In this document: positions 33,896 to 44,595 of the stretch, in pieces
Position numbering within the stretch: the first letter of the stretch is position 1
How the letters are laid out: each line of letters begins with the position of its first letter
Assembly (NCBI GenBank): GCA_010356995.1
Contig: ML996699.1
Coordinates: 218,999 to 282,998 of the forward strand
DNA length: 64,000 bases
Direction: 5' to 3'
Source of the DNA: Trichodelitschia bisporula
Lineage: Eukaryota > Ascomycota > Dothideomycetes > Phaeotrichales > Phaeotrichaceae
Position numbers and translations under genes: made by a program
The notes under the pieces: generated by a model
Seen by the model: the letters and a program-made list of their open reading frames with translations, nothing else
The model's database searches: none
Told to the model about the DNA's origin: nothing

Positions 33896-34632
33896 TTTTC
33901 CAGAATTGAAGTTGGCGCTGAAGGGATTCAGGATAGAATAGTTGGATGACGTGATGGACGCGTTGCGGATGGTGGAGGTTTGCGAGGCTGGGAATCTTTT
34001 TGGCGGTGGGAGGGGGCAGAATAGTGAGCGCTAGGCGCCACGGCGCCAAGTGCTCAGGTGTGGCTCATGTGGCTGATGCAAATGAATGCCGTCTGATTGG
34101 TAGATGTGGATGAGGTGGGGTGAGGACGGGCGGCTGAGCGAGGCACAGCGAAGAACGGCGAGAGACAAGAGAAGGCGGGACAAGGGAGGGGAAGCGGAGG
34201 CGAGTGGAGTTGCTGCAGGACAAGCCAGGGCGATGCTGCGGCCGCTCTCGTAGCCGCCCTTAGGTAATGCTACGGTAGTACCTCCACAGCTTCTCAGCTG
34301 AGAAGCTCCTGTACCTGTTCTCCCTTGAATCTCTACAACCCTCTTCGCCCTCCCCTCTGAAACGCCCCGCATCCCGTTGCCTCCTCCGTCTAGCCTTTCG
34401 AGCAGCTCGTATACCTACCTGCCCGCCGTCGAATCAGACCGGCGACTCCGGAAACACCAACACCACTCCAATACACACCTGCATGGTCGCTGAAGTTTAA
34501 GTCAGGCCGGCCCCCAAAGACACGCCGTCTACCTTCACCTCGCCTCTCCTCCCGTCTCCTTCCAGCTTCAAAGCCACCGCGATCATCATTTCAACCCCGC
34601 TCATCCAGCTCCCTCCCAACCCCACCACCACT
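33896..34632. other. Divergent promoter between the NOPCHAP1-like and eIF4E genes
   Basis: No gene seen. The right half (34380-34630) is strongly C-rich, continuing into the eIF4E 5' leader. Confidence 0.6.
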
Positions 34633-35533
34633 ATGGCCGCCCCCCACTCCCTCCAGACCCAAAACATCCCCCCCTCCATCCGCGAACCCAGCACCGCAAC
34701 CCCCGACAGCGCCTCGCCCGCGCGAGGCAAAGCCATGGTCGCCGCCCTCCACCGCCGCCTCCGGCCAACCTACCCCCTCGTGCACGGCTGGGACTTCTGG
34801 CACGACCGACAAAACCGCAAAGCCGGCAGCGAAGCCTCAACCACGCGGTACGAAGACCGACTCGTAAAACTGCACTCCATCACCGACGTCAAGCACTTCT
34901 GGGAGCTGTACAACAACTTCGATCTCAGCGACTTGCCGCTGCGGGATAGCGTGCATTTGTTTAAACAGGGTGTGAAGCCGCTGTGGGAGGATGCGCGGAA
35001 TGTAAGGGGGGGCGCGTGGACGTTTCGCGTGCCGAAGGAGAGGGCGGGGGAGTTTTGGCAGCATGTTAGTTTGCTGGCGATTGGGGAGAAGTTGCAGGAT
35101 GCGGTGTCGAGCTCAAGGACGAGTACGTTACCCCCTCCCTGGCGTCATTTTCGTTCCCTACTAACGCCCCGCAGCCTTCGTCGACGACATCTGCGGCTTA
35201 TCCTACAGCGTGCGCTTCAACTCCGTGCTCATCACCATCTGGAACCGCGACGCAGACCACGCAGAGGGCATACAACGCATCCTAGACACCACCCTCGAGA
35301 ACATGCCCGAGGGTCTAGTGCCCTCCACCCCCACGGGCTATTACTACAAGAAGCACTCGGAACACTCCGGTTTCACCGCGCCGGGCGTAGCTAGGACGTC
35401 AGCGTCCGCACCAGCCTCCACTCCGGCTCCGGCGCCGATACCGCGGTGGGGACCGGGAGCTTCCCCGCTCGCTGAGGAAGTCGAGCCCGAACTCGAAGCT
35501 TCGGCCGGAGCAGAGCGTGCGCCGAGTCCGTAA
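34633..35533 (+). CDS. eIF4E-family cap-binding protein, 4EHP (class II) type
   Basis: mRNA cap-binding protein. Exons 34633-35122 and 35175-35533; 282 residues. The eIF4E fold spans about 48-225: HGWDFWHDRQ, the binding-partner Trp90 in KHFWELYNNF, cap-stacking Trp118 with Glu119 in KPLWEDARNVRGGAWTF, and Trp186 in VLITIWNRD. The first cap-stacking position, Trp56 in human eIF4E, is Tyr73 here (TTRYEDRL), as in 4EHP/class II proteins, which usually repress translation. A Pro/Ala-rich tail of about 50 residues follows. The start ATG in CACCACCACTATGGCC is the first in frame. Confidence 0.9.
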
Positions 35534-35834
35534 TGCCGCCTGGATGAGCGACTTTTTGGATAATCAGCATTTCGGGAGTTTGGGCTGGGATTCGAAGGGA
35601 ATCTGGACGCATATGCTCCATGGCAGGGCACGGTATAGGTTAGGTAGGCGAGGCTGGATATCACGCTGGTAGCTTTAGTAGCGTTTTCGCCCCCAAAATG
35701 GAGGCCTGTTCGTGAATTCATGCCTTGTACGCTGTAGCCGTGCGCCGCGCTCTGTCCCTAACCGGCATATATGCGCCATCAAAATCCCAACGCCACGCTC
35801 CCATAAAACATCCCCTCCCCATGCACAGTCCAGC
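35534..35834. other. Convergent 3' flanks of the eIF4E and EF-hand genes
   Basis: About 300 bp, nothing seen. Confidence 0.6.
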
Positions 35835-36407
35835 CTAGCCAAAAACCCCCGCCCTCCGCATAACCCCCTCGAACTCCTCCCTCCCCACCCCCCTCTTCCA
35901 CCCTTCCCCATTCTCCCCACTCGCCTCCCGCAACATATCCACCAAAACCCCCTCCTCCACCTCCTCCCCCAAATCCCTCGCTATCCGCCTCAAATGCCCC
36001 AGCGTAATCGGGCCCTTTGTCCCACGCGTAAACAACTTATACGCCGCATCTATCTCCGCCCTCTCCATCCTATCCGCGCCTCCTTCCTCGGCCGCGTCGC
36101 GCAGGCGCAGTGCTGCATAGCTCGCGAACGGCGCGAGGGGCACAAACCCCGTACTCAGCGGGTCGAGCGTGGAGAGCAGGTCGGGCATCGAGGGCGGGGG
36201 TGGAATGTCCAGCGCCACGAGGCAGCGGCGCACGTCGACGGCGCGCAGGACGCCGTCTTTGGCATCTGGGTAGGAGGGCGCGTCAACGGCGAAGAGCGCG
36301 AAGGCGGTGCGGATTGCTTCTTGGGTTGCTTTTGGGAGGGCGCGTTTGCGGGGCGGCTGGTGGCGGTTAATTATCAGACCGAAGGAGACGGTTTTGGAAC
36401 TTGCCAT
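35835..36407 (-). CDS. Degenerate EF-hand (calmodulin/centrin-fold) protein
   Basis: Single exon, 190 residues from the only plausible ATG (MASSKTVSFGLIINR); the frame is open further upstream but without ATG. After a basic N-terminus the spacing is that of paired EF-hands: QEAIRTAFALFAVDAP..., LLSTLDPLSTGFVPLAPFASY, EIDAAYKLFTRGTKGPITLGHLRRIARDLGEEV, then a final GVGREEFEGVMRRAGVFG. The calcium-ligand positions are largely replaced (TRGTKGPITLGHL in place of a D-x-D-x-D loop), so calcium binding is doubtful. The helix pattern and the LGHLRRIARDLGE segment resemble centrin/Cdc31-like proteins. Specific function unknown. Confidence 0.75.
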   Translation of the reverse strand: MASSKTVSFGLIINRHQPPRKRALPKATQEAIRTAFALFAVDAPSYPDAKDGVLRAVDVRRCLVALDIPPPPSMPDLLSTLDPLSTGFVPLAPFASYAALRLRDAAEEGGADRMERAEIDAAYKLFTRGTKGPITLGHLRRIARDLGEEVEEGVLVDMLREASGENGEGWKRGVGREEFEGVMRRAGVFG

Positions 36408-37078
36408 GATTGAGAGACGGAATGAGGGCGACGCGGGCGCGGATGTAGATTTAGGGCCCTGGAAGCGGGGAAGCTTCTTTGGCTTCTTTGTGGGGTGGGG
36501 CGCCGGAGGGCTTTTGTTCGATGTCGTAGTGATAGACGCGGAGATGGAAGCGGCGATGGACGCGGCGGCGGAGCGGGCCAGGCGCTTGGACTTCTCTGCG
36601 GCGGTGGGGTCGGGCGTACAATGTTCCGGGTGCGGAGGGCAGGTATAAAATTTCGGATGAGCTCGAAGCTTCAACGACAATCGTGGCCCGCAGTGCCTTT
36701 CGACAGCAAACTTCTTTTCTCTTCATATCTGAGAATGCAGACCTGGATATGCCTTCATGTGCTATTCAATTGTCGGATCACACTCGCCAGTGCACGTCTG
36801 CAACGTGCAGCCACGCCGTAAGCCGTATTTTATACGCTCCATCATAGCTAGAGCTTGCCATCTCCATTTCTAGGATGAGCAAGTGTGGACAATGGAGCAA
36901 AAGCAACTACTTTCAACTGCGTCTCCGCTCCCTTCTTTGCGGGGTGTTGTGCAGCGCGTGTCATGCGCCGGAAGGATACATCTCAGTTGTGATTCATCAA
37001 TTGGCTATTTTGTGATATCTGGAGCGGAGTTGCTGCATCACACCATAAAGCATCTAGAATTACCCTTCAGCCTTACAA
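36408..37078. other. Promoter of the EF-hand gene and 3' flank of the DUF1264 gene
   Basis: The frame upstream of the EF-hand ATG is open on the minus strand to about 36680 without an ATG. No other content seen. Confidence 0.55.
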
Positions 37079-37854
37079 TTACTTCGATTTCGTCTTCTGC
37101 CAGGCCGCATCCGCGTCTATACGTCATGTCAGCTTCGCTTCGTCCATGAAGAGTCGACCAACCTGGATGGATCTGCGGCTCCGGTATATACTTCCTCGCC
37201 TCTTGCTTGCGCTTGTAGTCACTGCCAAACTTCTTGTCCCGCGCTGAAACCACCTTATCAAAGTCCATCTGACTCACCTCCGTGAAGCTGGTCATCAGCT
37301 TCGGCATGCCCATGGGCAGCTTGTGCCCTTTATCCGTCTGCCACAGGTGAAAGACCTTGCCGTAAACGGTAACGAGGTCCTCCATCTCCTTATTTTCAGC
37401 CACTTCCCACGCAGCCTCGGGCACCCCAGCTGGCTTGGGCATGATGAGCATGCCTGACTTGACCTCGAACACATGACTATGCCACAGCGTGCGCTCCTCA
37501 GGCGGCAGCGTCTCGAACAGCTTCGCGCTAACCATGTACTCGATGCCGATGAGTCGCGCATCCTTCTCGGGGCTATCGTACAGCAGGCACTGGCGGACAT
37601 CTGCAGGTGATCGGTTAGGCTGAAGGTCTGTAAAGGTGAAGACATCTGATACCATCGTTGAGGTGTGCGCAGTAGTGATTCGTCTCCACGCAGCGGGTCG
37701 GGTCTTCGACGTACGAGTGGAAGGCGTTCAGGAAGCCGCAGACGTTCTTGAGTGGCCGGAAGTCTTGCGTCATGCCAGCTGCGGTGTCGAGGACCTTGTT
37801 CGTGGTGGAGAGAGGGCAGCCGGGTGCGCCGTGGGTAACAGGCATGGAGTCCAT
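37079..37854 (-). CDS. DUF1264 protein (oil-body-associated protein-like)
   Basis: Member of the DUF1264 family, called oil-body-associated proteins in plants; the fungal role is not established. Exons 37653-37854, 37163-37600, 37079-37116; 225 residues. Family hallmarks: VCGFLNAFHSYVEDPTRCVE followed by TNHYCAHLNDDVRQCLLYDS, RLIGIEYMVSAKLFETLP, EERTLWHSHVFEVKSG, and FHLWQTDKGHKLPMGMPKLM. Introns of 52 and 46 nt restore the frame at both junctions. The last exon adds only DADAAWQKTKSK. His and Cys are notably conserved in the first block. MDSMPVTHG was taken as the start. Confidence 0.92.
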
Positions 37855-39354
37855 GATTGCGTGGTGGTATGCGATGCTCTGATGAGAGTATCAAGACTGG
37901 AATTAGGGAGTGTAATGGTTGAAGATGCTGACTGCTTCTGGAGAAGGTGAGGGTGCGGGGAGCGGGCAAGTTTATTGAGCTGCTTGATAGCAATTGCGAT
38001 GGAGACATCCGACAAATGCCAGTTTTCTCATGGCTACGTCACACGTCATGGTTGCATCCCCAGGGAGAAGGCGCGGCACACGCTTGGTGGTTGACGATCG
38101 AGATTATGGGCCAAAAGGCATCCACAACCCAGCTGCACGGGTGCCGGCCTTGTCCTTGTCAAAAGCACATCCCCGCTCCATGGCGAGAGTCCCACCGCAC
38201 ATGCAAAGGTTTGCTCCAACTCACGAACCAACAGTCCCGGTTGCATGTGCCAGTGGTGGTCCAAATTAGGCCTGCCTGGAGATTGATATGATTGAGGTTC
38301 GCCGACGTGAGACTTTACCTATCAGTTCAACTGCAGCTCGTTCTTCCTGCAGGATGCTTCCGTCAGCCGCTACCGAGAGGACGTCCTATCCTCGACATCC
38401 AGAACCGCCGACGATAGCATGCCTACGAGAACACTCATAAGTTGATATCGTCAGTTGGTACCGCACTCTCATGCCGATAACTGAAGACACTCGCTGTCCT
38501 GTGCGCTCGATGGACGCGAAGAGAGTGGAGTTCGACTTTACCGCAAGATAACAATGAGCATCTGGTCTCCACGGCCGTACCACAGCACAGTCATATCGCC
38601 CTCGCCTGTTGAGCAGAAAGGTGGAGCTTTATTCTCGTCCAGCGAGTGAATCATTGCCATTCTTCGGAGGGCGAACGGCAACTTCGGCGGACTACCGAGT
38701 GTCCACCAAGAATGCTCGACCTGCCATGCGTAGCCTTGCAACAACCATCCCCAACACATCTCCACCATGGCCACAGCCGCCTCTCAGATGCAGGAACTGT
38801 GGGATCTTACGCTTATCGACGGAGCTCCTCGTCAATTTATACTGCGCTCGTGTGGCCAAGACTCCCGCATATCGATATCACTGGCGTCTGGATCCAGGGT
38901 AGCGGAATGTACTGGAACCCGTACCATTGACAGCCGTCATGTACCGCAATTCCCCCGGCGACTGCCGACCTAGACTCGATCAGATGTCCGATTTTTCCGG
39001 CCGGACTCGAAGAATACTAAGCCATGACGTGGGGTAGCCACTTATCCACCATTCGTTGACTGTGTCTTGAGCACGTTAGCAGCGATGCTGATGGTACCTT
39101 CTTCTACTACAATCTTCGTATTGCTACCATCTGTTACTTCCGTGCAATCTCGTTGGACACCCGTTCTCATGAGAATTCTGCATCCGTCCTGTGTTCGCCC
39201 AAAACAGAGAAAATATTTGTCGTCGAGGTATTTCTTCCCATTCCTCCTCCTAGATCAGGCACAACAAAGAACCCGTCGATCGGAGAGTGTACATTCATTC
39301 CTATATCCATAGCTTTAATCCTCCTCGCCGTGCCACGGCAGTGGCCGTGGACTA
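37855..39354. other. Long intergenic region between the DUF1264 and ThrE-type genes
   Basis: A small plus-strand frame at 38767-38973 (68 codons, MATAASQMQELWDLTLIDG..., ATG context CCACCATGGCC) could be a short gene, but it has no recognisable domain. I give it about 0.2. Nothing else supported. Confidence 0.5.
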
Positions 39355-42300
39355 ATGGATCCTCCCACAGGCGACGAGAATTCCAAGCTTAGTGTCAGCG
39401 GCGGCCGTTCTCCAGAGGCGGAATCATCACAGCAGCCCTTGGCTATCCCCTCTGATATGAGCACAGCAGAGGGGAAGCGAAAGAAAGTCGAATTCTCAAG
39501 AGATACCGCCCCGCCTTCGCCCGAGGAACCATTATCCCCCTTCGAACATGTCTACCCAGTCAGCCCCCAGGGGAACACGACACCGAGTCCGTCCCGTCCG
39601 AGCCCAACGCTCTCGGATAGCCCGCAACATGACGAGCCGCCCCTCGTCCGCCGGAACTCGGTCTCGGATCAGGAGCTTTCAAGGCAAATCCACCATGCCT
39701 TTGGTAAGCCGTATCATCCAAAGAAGCCCGCGATCCGCAAGTCCACCTTCGTCAAACCCCCGGAGCCAGAACTCGCCGAGGAGGAGCTCCACGGCACGGT
39801 GAAGTCCCGCTCCGTCGTCGAAGCTCAGGAGCGCGCCAAACGCCTAGCAGCCAGAGTAGGGACCTACTCCGCCAACATATCGCGCGTCAACTCAACTGAC
39901 ACCATGGGCGATCAGATAGCCGTAGCCGGACCAAGCAGCCACGCCCCAGCAGCCGAAACCGACACGGATGACGATTCAGAGGACGATCTATACCTACGAA
40001 ACGTCGATCGAAGCAAGCGCACCGGTGGAGACGGACCCGTCGAACGCGCCACAACCGAAACACGCAACCTCGTCAGTACGTTCGGAGGCGCCCAGTCCTC
40101 CGGCCGCAAACGCCCCACCCCCATCCAGGCGCCCCCCTACGAGCCGCGACCCTACCAGTCCCGCTCCCGCAATCCGGACGAGGAGGAGTACTTGACGTCC
40201 GGTCAGGTCACGCCCATGACGGAGGGGGGCAGCATCACCGAGGAATACGTCCCCCCTCCTTCGACGTACCGCCCCGGCCTGCTTGCGGACCTGCTCACTT
40301 TGCGCGGGAAGCGCGAGCGCTATGCTTACGGCCGGTCGCGCGACTCGAGTGCCGAACCCAGCTTGACTAGTACGCCGCCGCGGTCGGGGGCGTCGACGCC
40401 GACGGGCCGTGGGAGGTTCTTCCGCCGGCGCACCCGCGAGGGGCTGCCGTATTCGGGGTCCGTTGCGCAGTTGATTGGGTCATCGTCGACGCTTGCGCTA
40501 CCGACGCTTCAGTCGGCGGAGGGGTTTGCCGAGCAGGCCAAGCGGCAGCGGCCGAAGCGCCCGGAGAACCGGAAGCGGACCAGCAGTGCGTTTACCACGG
40601 CGTTGAACCGCATGTACCGCGGTCGGAACGAGGATGAGGTGCGAATCACGGTGCATATTGCCGAGACCATCGCGCGCCAGAAGTACCTGGTGAAGCTGTG
40701 CCAGGCGCTGATGATGTACGGGGCGCCGACACACCGCCTCGAGGAGTACTTGAAGATGTCAGCCCGCGTGCTCGAGATCGAGGGCCAGTTCCTGTATATC
40801 CCCGGGTGCATGATCATCGCGTTCGATGACTCCTCCACGCACACCACGGAGGTCAAGCTTGTCAAGACGACGCAGGGCGTTGACCTCGGCAAGCTGCGCG
40901 ACACACACGAAATATACAAGGAAGTCGTGCACGACATGATTGGCGTCGAGGAGGCGACGCGCCGGCTGAACGCGGTCCAGCGCCGCAAGCGCAAGTACCC
41001 GCTGTGGTTCATCGTGTTCACGTACGGGCTGGCGTCGGCGTTCGTCGGGCCCTTTGCCTTCGAAGCGCGTCTCATTGACATGCCCATCTCCTTTCTCCTC
41101 GGCATCCTCCTCGGCACGCTGCAGCACGTTTTAGCGCCCAAGTCGGACCTGTATGCGAACGTTTTCGAGATCAGCGCGGCGGTTATGTCGTCCTTCCTGG
41201 CGCGGGCGATGGGGTCCATCCGTAACTCCCATGGCGAGTTCATCTTCTGCTTCTCCGCGCTGGCGCAAAGCGGCATCACTCTCATCCTGCCGGGCTACGC
41301 CGTGCTCTGCGCGTCCCTTGAACTGCAATCCAAAAGCATAATCGCCGGCTCCGTGCGCATGGTCTACGCGCTAATATACTCCTTCTTCCTCGGCTTCGGC
41401 ATCACCGTCGGTACCGTAGTCTACGGCCTCATGGACCACAAAGCCAGCAGCGAAACCACGTGCGGGAACAAAATCCCCACGGGCTACTACATCCTCTTCG
41501 TCCCCGGCTTCACCATCTGCCTCATCATCATCAACCGCGCGAAATGGAAACAAGCACCCATAATGATGGTCATAGCCCTCTCGGGCTACGTCGTCAACTT
41601 CTTCGCCAGCCGCCACCTCCACGGCAACACCCAGGTCATAAACACCCTCTCCGCCCTCGTCATCGGCATCGAAGCGAATCTCTACTCCCGCCTCGGGCCC
41701 CGCTGCGACAACTACGTCTCCCACAAATGGGCCCGCTACGTACAACCCTGGCTTAGGCCGCGCCTCCGTCCCGTCCGCCGCTTCGCCCGCCACTTCGCCC
41801 GGCACACGCGCCGCGCGGTCCGGCGTGCCGAGCGCTACGTCCCCCGCACCGCCCGCCTGCCATGGATCAAGTGGCTCAAGCGCGTGCCCAAGCTACTGCG
41901 CCGCCGCAAACCCCTCCCCGAAGATCCAGAGGAAAAGGCCCGCGAGGAAGAAGCGGCGGACCGGCGGGACGCGCGGCTGAAGAGGCGGGCGGAGCGGCGG
42001 GCGGCACGCGGGGATGGGTACCCGCTTAGGCGGGCGCGAGTGCGGAAGGAGCGGGGGAGCGATGAGTCCGGGTCGGAGTCTGAGTCTGAGGGGAGTAGTT
42101 CGAGTTCGGAGAGCCCGGAGCGGCCGGTGCGGGACAAGGTTGGGTTTGGGCTTGCGGCGGCGGCGATGTTGCCCGCTATTTTTGTGCAGGTGCCGAGTGG
42201 GCTCGCCGTAGGGGGCAGTTTACTGAGTGGTCTGGCGAGTGCGGATGAGCTGGTTAATGGGGAGGGTCAAACGACGGTGGTGAGCAATGCGAGGGACGCG

Positions 42301-42438
42301 ACGGTGATGAATGGGACGGCGTTTAATGTCGGGTACAGCGTTATTCAGGTGGCGATTGGGATTACGGTTGGCTTATTCCTGAGCGCGTGGATTGTGTATC
42401 CGTTTGGGAAGAAGAGGAGTGGGCTGTTTAGCTTTTAG
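39355..42438 (+). CDS. ThrE / PRM10-type multi-pass membrane protein
   Basis: Fungal member of the threonine/serine exporter (ThrE, DUF1212) family, related to yeast Prm10; substrate in fungi unknown. Single exon, 1027 residues. Residues 1-420 are a disordered Ser/Pro/Arg-rich cytosolic region. The ThrE domain starts near 430 (VHIAETIARQKYLVKLCQALMMYGAPTHRLE), with the soluble core IEGQFLYIPGCMIIAFDDS and the VKLVKTTQGVDLGKL segment, followed by about ten membrane helices (for example YPLWFIVFTYGLASAFVGPFA, FTICLIIINRA, NLYSRLG). A strongly basic insert (about 795-905, runs such as RRFARHFARHTRRAVRRAER) followed by an acidic Ser stretch splits the last helices from the rest. The final helix precedes the end KKRSGLFSF. 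Confidence 0.93.
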   Translation: MDPPTGDENSKLSVSGGRSPEAESSQQPLAIPSDMSTAEGKRKKVEFSRDTAPPSPEEPLSPFEHVYPVSPQGNTTPSPSRPSPTLSDSPQHDEPPLVRRNSVSDQELSRQIHHAFGKPYHPKKPAIRKSTFVKPPEPELAEEELHGTVKSRSVVEAQERAKRLAARVGTYSANISRVNSTDTMGDQIAVAGPSSHAPAAETDTDDDSEDDLYLRNVDRSKRTGGDGPVERATTETRNLVSTFGGAQSSGRKRPTPIQAPPYEPRPYQSRSRNPDEEEYLTSGQVTPMTEGGSITEEYVPPPSTYRPGLLADLLTLRGKRERYAYGRSRDSSAEPSLTSTPPRSGASTPTGRGRFFRRRTREGLPYSGSVAQLIGSSSTLALPTLQSAEGFAEQAKRQRPKRPENRKRTSSAFTTALNRMYRGRNEDEVRITVHIAETIARQKYLVKLCQALMMYGAPTHRLEEYLKMSARVLEIEGQFLYIPGCMIIAFDDSSTHTTEVKLVKTTQGVDLGKLRDTHEIYKEVVHDMIGVEEATRRLNAVQRRKRKYPLWFIVFTYGLASAFVGPFAFEARLIDMPISFLLGILLGTLQHVLAPKSDLYANVFEISAAVMSSFLARAMGSIRNSHGEFIFCFSALAQSGITLILPGYAVLCASLELQSKSIIAGSVRMVYALIYSFFLGFGITVGTVVYGLMDHKASSETTCGNKIPTGYYILFVPGFTICLIIINRAKWKQAPIMMVIALSGYVVNFFASRHLHGNTQVINTLSALVIGIEANLYSRLGPRCDNYVSHKWARYVQPWLRPRLRPVRRFARHFARHTRRAVRRAERYVPRTARLPWIKWLKRVPKLLRRRKPLPEDPEEKAREEEAADRRDARLKRRAERRAARGDGYPLRRARVRKERGSDESGSESESEGSSSSSESPERPVRDKVGFGLAAAAMLPAIFVQVPSGLAVGGSLLSGLASADELVNGEGQTTVVSNARDATVMNGTAFNVGYSVIQVAIGITVGLFLSAWIVYPFGKKRSGLFSF

Positions 42439-43386
42439 CTTTTGGGCATTGGGTGGTGTTTTGGTGCGGTGGGTGGATGGGCATATAGATTTTTGCTTTG
42501 GATGATTCCCTCGACGTCTCGCGAGCGCGTCGTGGAGACTGATGCATGGCATAGCATAGAACTGGACGTAATCAGCAGATGAACCGCGAGGCTCGGAAGA
42601 GCACCCACCGCAGTCCCGTACCAAGTATCCCGAAGCAAGCTCCACCATTACCGCAGCACGCATCACTCAAACCACCAAGTCTTTCAACACTGATGTCCCA
42701 CTCGAGACCGCAGTCCCGCCTGAATTACTCTCCGTACCTAACTAGCAGCGCGCGTGCGTCGACAACAAAGCTGATACCCTCGGCTAGCGTCTGATGTGAT
42801 GGATAAAGGCAAGCGAGGGATGAGTGCGAATCCCCAGGCGCACGAGGCGCAAAGTGCAAAGCAAAGAAAAGACGCTGAACCTCCCTCGATCACCATATAG
42901 GGCCTGTCCAGCCCGTCAGTCCCACCCCAACCTCCCACAGATTGCTGATATGCGCGAAAAAGAAACCATTCTTGTGACCAAAAGGGGAATAACAGGCGTG
43001 AAGTGAACATAGAAAAACGGTACCACATCTCATCAGCAAGGGAGTATGCGCGCAAAAAAAAAATAGATGAGTTAAAGGAAATAACGAGACTGGTACATCT
43101 CACGCTCCGCCGCCATGATAACCCCCGCTCACGCTGCAAACGCAAGACACGCCATCTCGCAGCGCCAATAAAGTGTAAATGTCGCCATTGAAGATGAATC
43201 GAGAACTCAGAACGCCCTAGTGGTAACAAGTTACAATGAAATAAATCGACCATCCAGCAACGTCCCAACTGCCGGACTGCTTAGCCAGTCCATGAAATCA
43301 TCGCGATCGGCTGAATCCCAGCACTTTTCCCACCCATCGAGGTCGTAGGTAATGAAGCTGCCATACTATAGGCCGTTGCGGTTGAC
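42439..43386. other. Convergent 3' flanks of the ThrE-type and G-alpha genes
   Basis: About 950 bp without a supportable gene. An A-run (about ten A) lies near 43055. Confidence 0.6.
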
Positions 43387-44595
43387 TTAGATCAGACCGC
43401 ACATCCGCAAGTTCTCTTGAATGATGATATCTACGAAATTAGTAATTGTATATAGAGTATACGGAAAGGATTATATACCATTCACCGCCGCCATGACGAA
43501 GCGGATTTGCATAGTGTCGGTCGCGCACGTAAAGTGCGTATAGATCTGCTTCGTCTCGTGCTGGTTCAGCGACACGAAACGGTTCAAGATGTAGTCGCAC
43601 GCCGCCTGGTAGTCTGAGCCGCCCTCATAATCGGGGAAGTAGTTCTTCATCGGGCTGATAGGAAGCTTCTCCTTGAAGCGATCGATCTTGTTCAGGAAAA
43701 GAATGATTGATGTCTTGATGAACCACCGCGAGTTGCAGATGGAGTCAAACAGTGTCAACGCCTCTTGCATGCGGTTCACCGTCTCGTCCTCAAAGAGCAA
43801 CTGATCGTACTCGGAGATGGCGACAAGGAAGAGGATAGTAGTGACGTTCTCGAAGCAGTGGATCCACTTCTTCCGCTCTGACCGCTGGCCACCGACGTCG
43901 AACATGCGGTACGTCAGGTCGCCGATGATGAAGGTGGTCTCGGTGATACCGGTGGTCTTGACACGCGAGCGCAGGACGTCTTGGTCATTGGGGATGTAAT
44001 CGGGAGCGGCGATGCGGTCAATCGAATCAAAGTAGCTGTGATAGGTCAGTTACCGCAATCGTCAACTTATCGTTGGTAGTCAAACGTACTACTTGGCCGA
44101 GTCATTCAGCTGGTATTCCCGCGACCGTTGGAAGCAGGATTGGACGCCAGCATCCTTCCAGAGCACGGCAATGGCGTTGCCAACCTCCGTGGGTAACCGA
44201 TCGCCTTCGATTTGCGAGGGTTGCATGAAGATGGTCTGCACATGGTAGTCGGCGCGCTGGTCGGCAAGCGGGAGTTCGAGCGACTCCATGGCTTCGAGGA
44301 TGACGCGCATCGATTGGACGGTGTTGGAGAAGATTATTTCCTTGAACGACTCTCGCTCATCCCTCGAGTAGCCGCCCTCATGGATGAGCTTCATCTGCTT
44401 CAGAATCGTGGACTTTCCAGATTCACCGGCACCTAAGACGATAAGAAGAGTGTAGTCGGTGGTCAGGGTCTACGCACCTAGGAGCAGCATCTTGATCTCA
44501 TTGCGCTGCATCAAGCGATCCTTCTTGAGCTGGTTCTCAATCTCCTCATTCCGGGCCTTGCCCTCCTTCTCCTCTGTGCTCATACCACAACCCAT
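43387..44595 (-). CDS. fadA: Heterotrimeric G protein alpha subunit, fungal group I (FadA/GPA1 type)
   Basis: Signal-transducing GTPase controlling growth, conidiation and mating in moulds. Four exons: 44478-44595, 44090-44432, 43479-44035, 43387-43430; 353 residues, the exact family length. N-terminal MGCGMS carries the myristoylation Gly2 and palmitoylation Cys3. GTPase motifs: GAGESGKST (exon 1/2 junction), RSRVKTTGI (switch I Arg), [19 protein letters not shown] and TCATDT. The end ENLRMCGLI has the pertussis-type Cys four residues from the C-terminus. The exon 2/3 junction is set by the conserved [12 protein letters not shown], which needs donor TA|GTACGT. Symbol used by analogy with Aspergillus. 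Confidence 0.97.
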
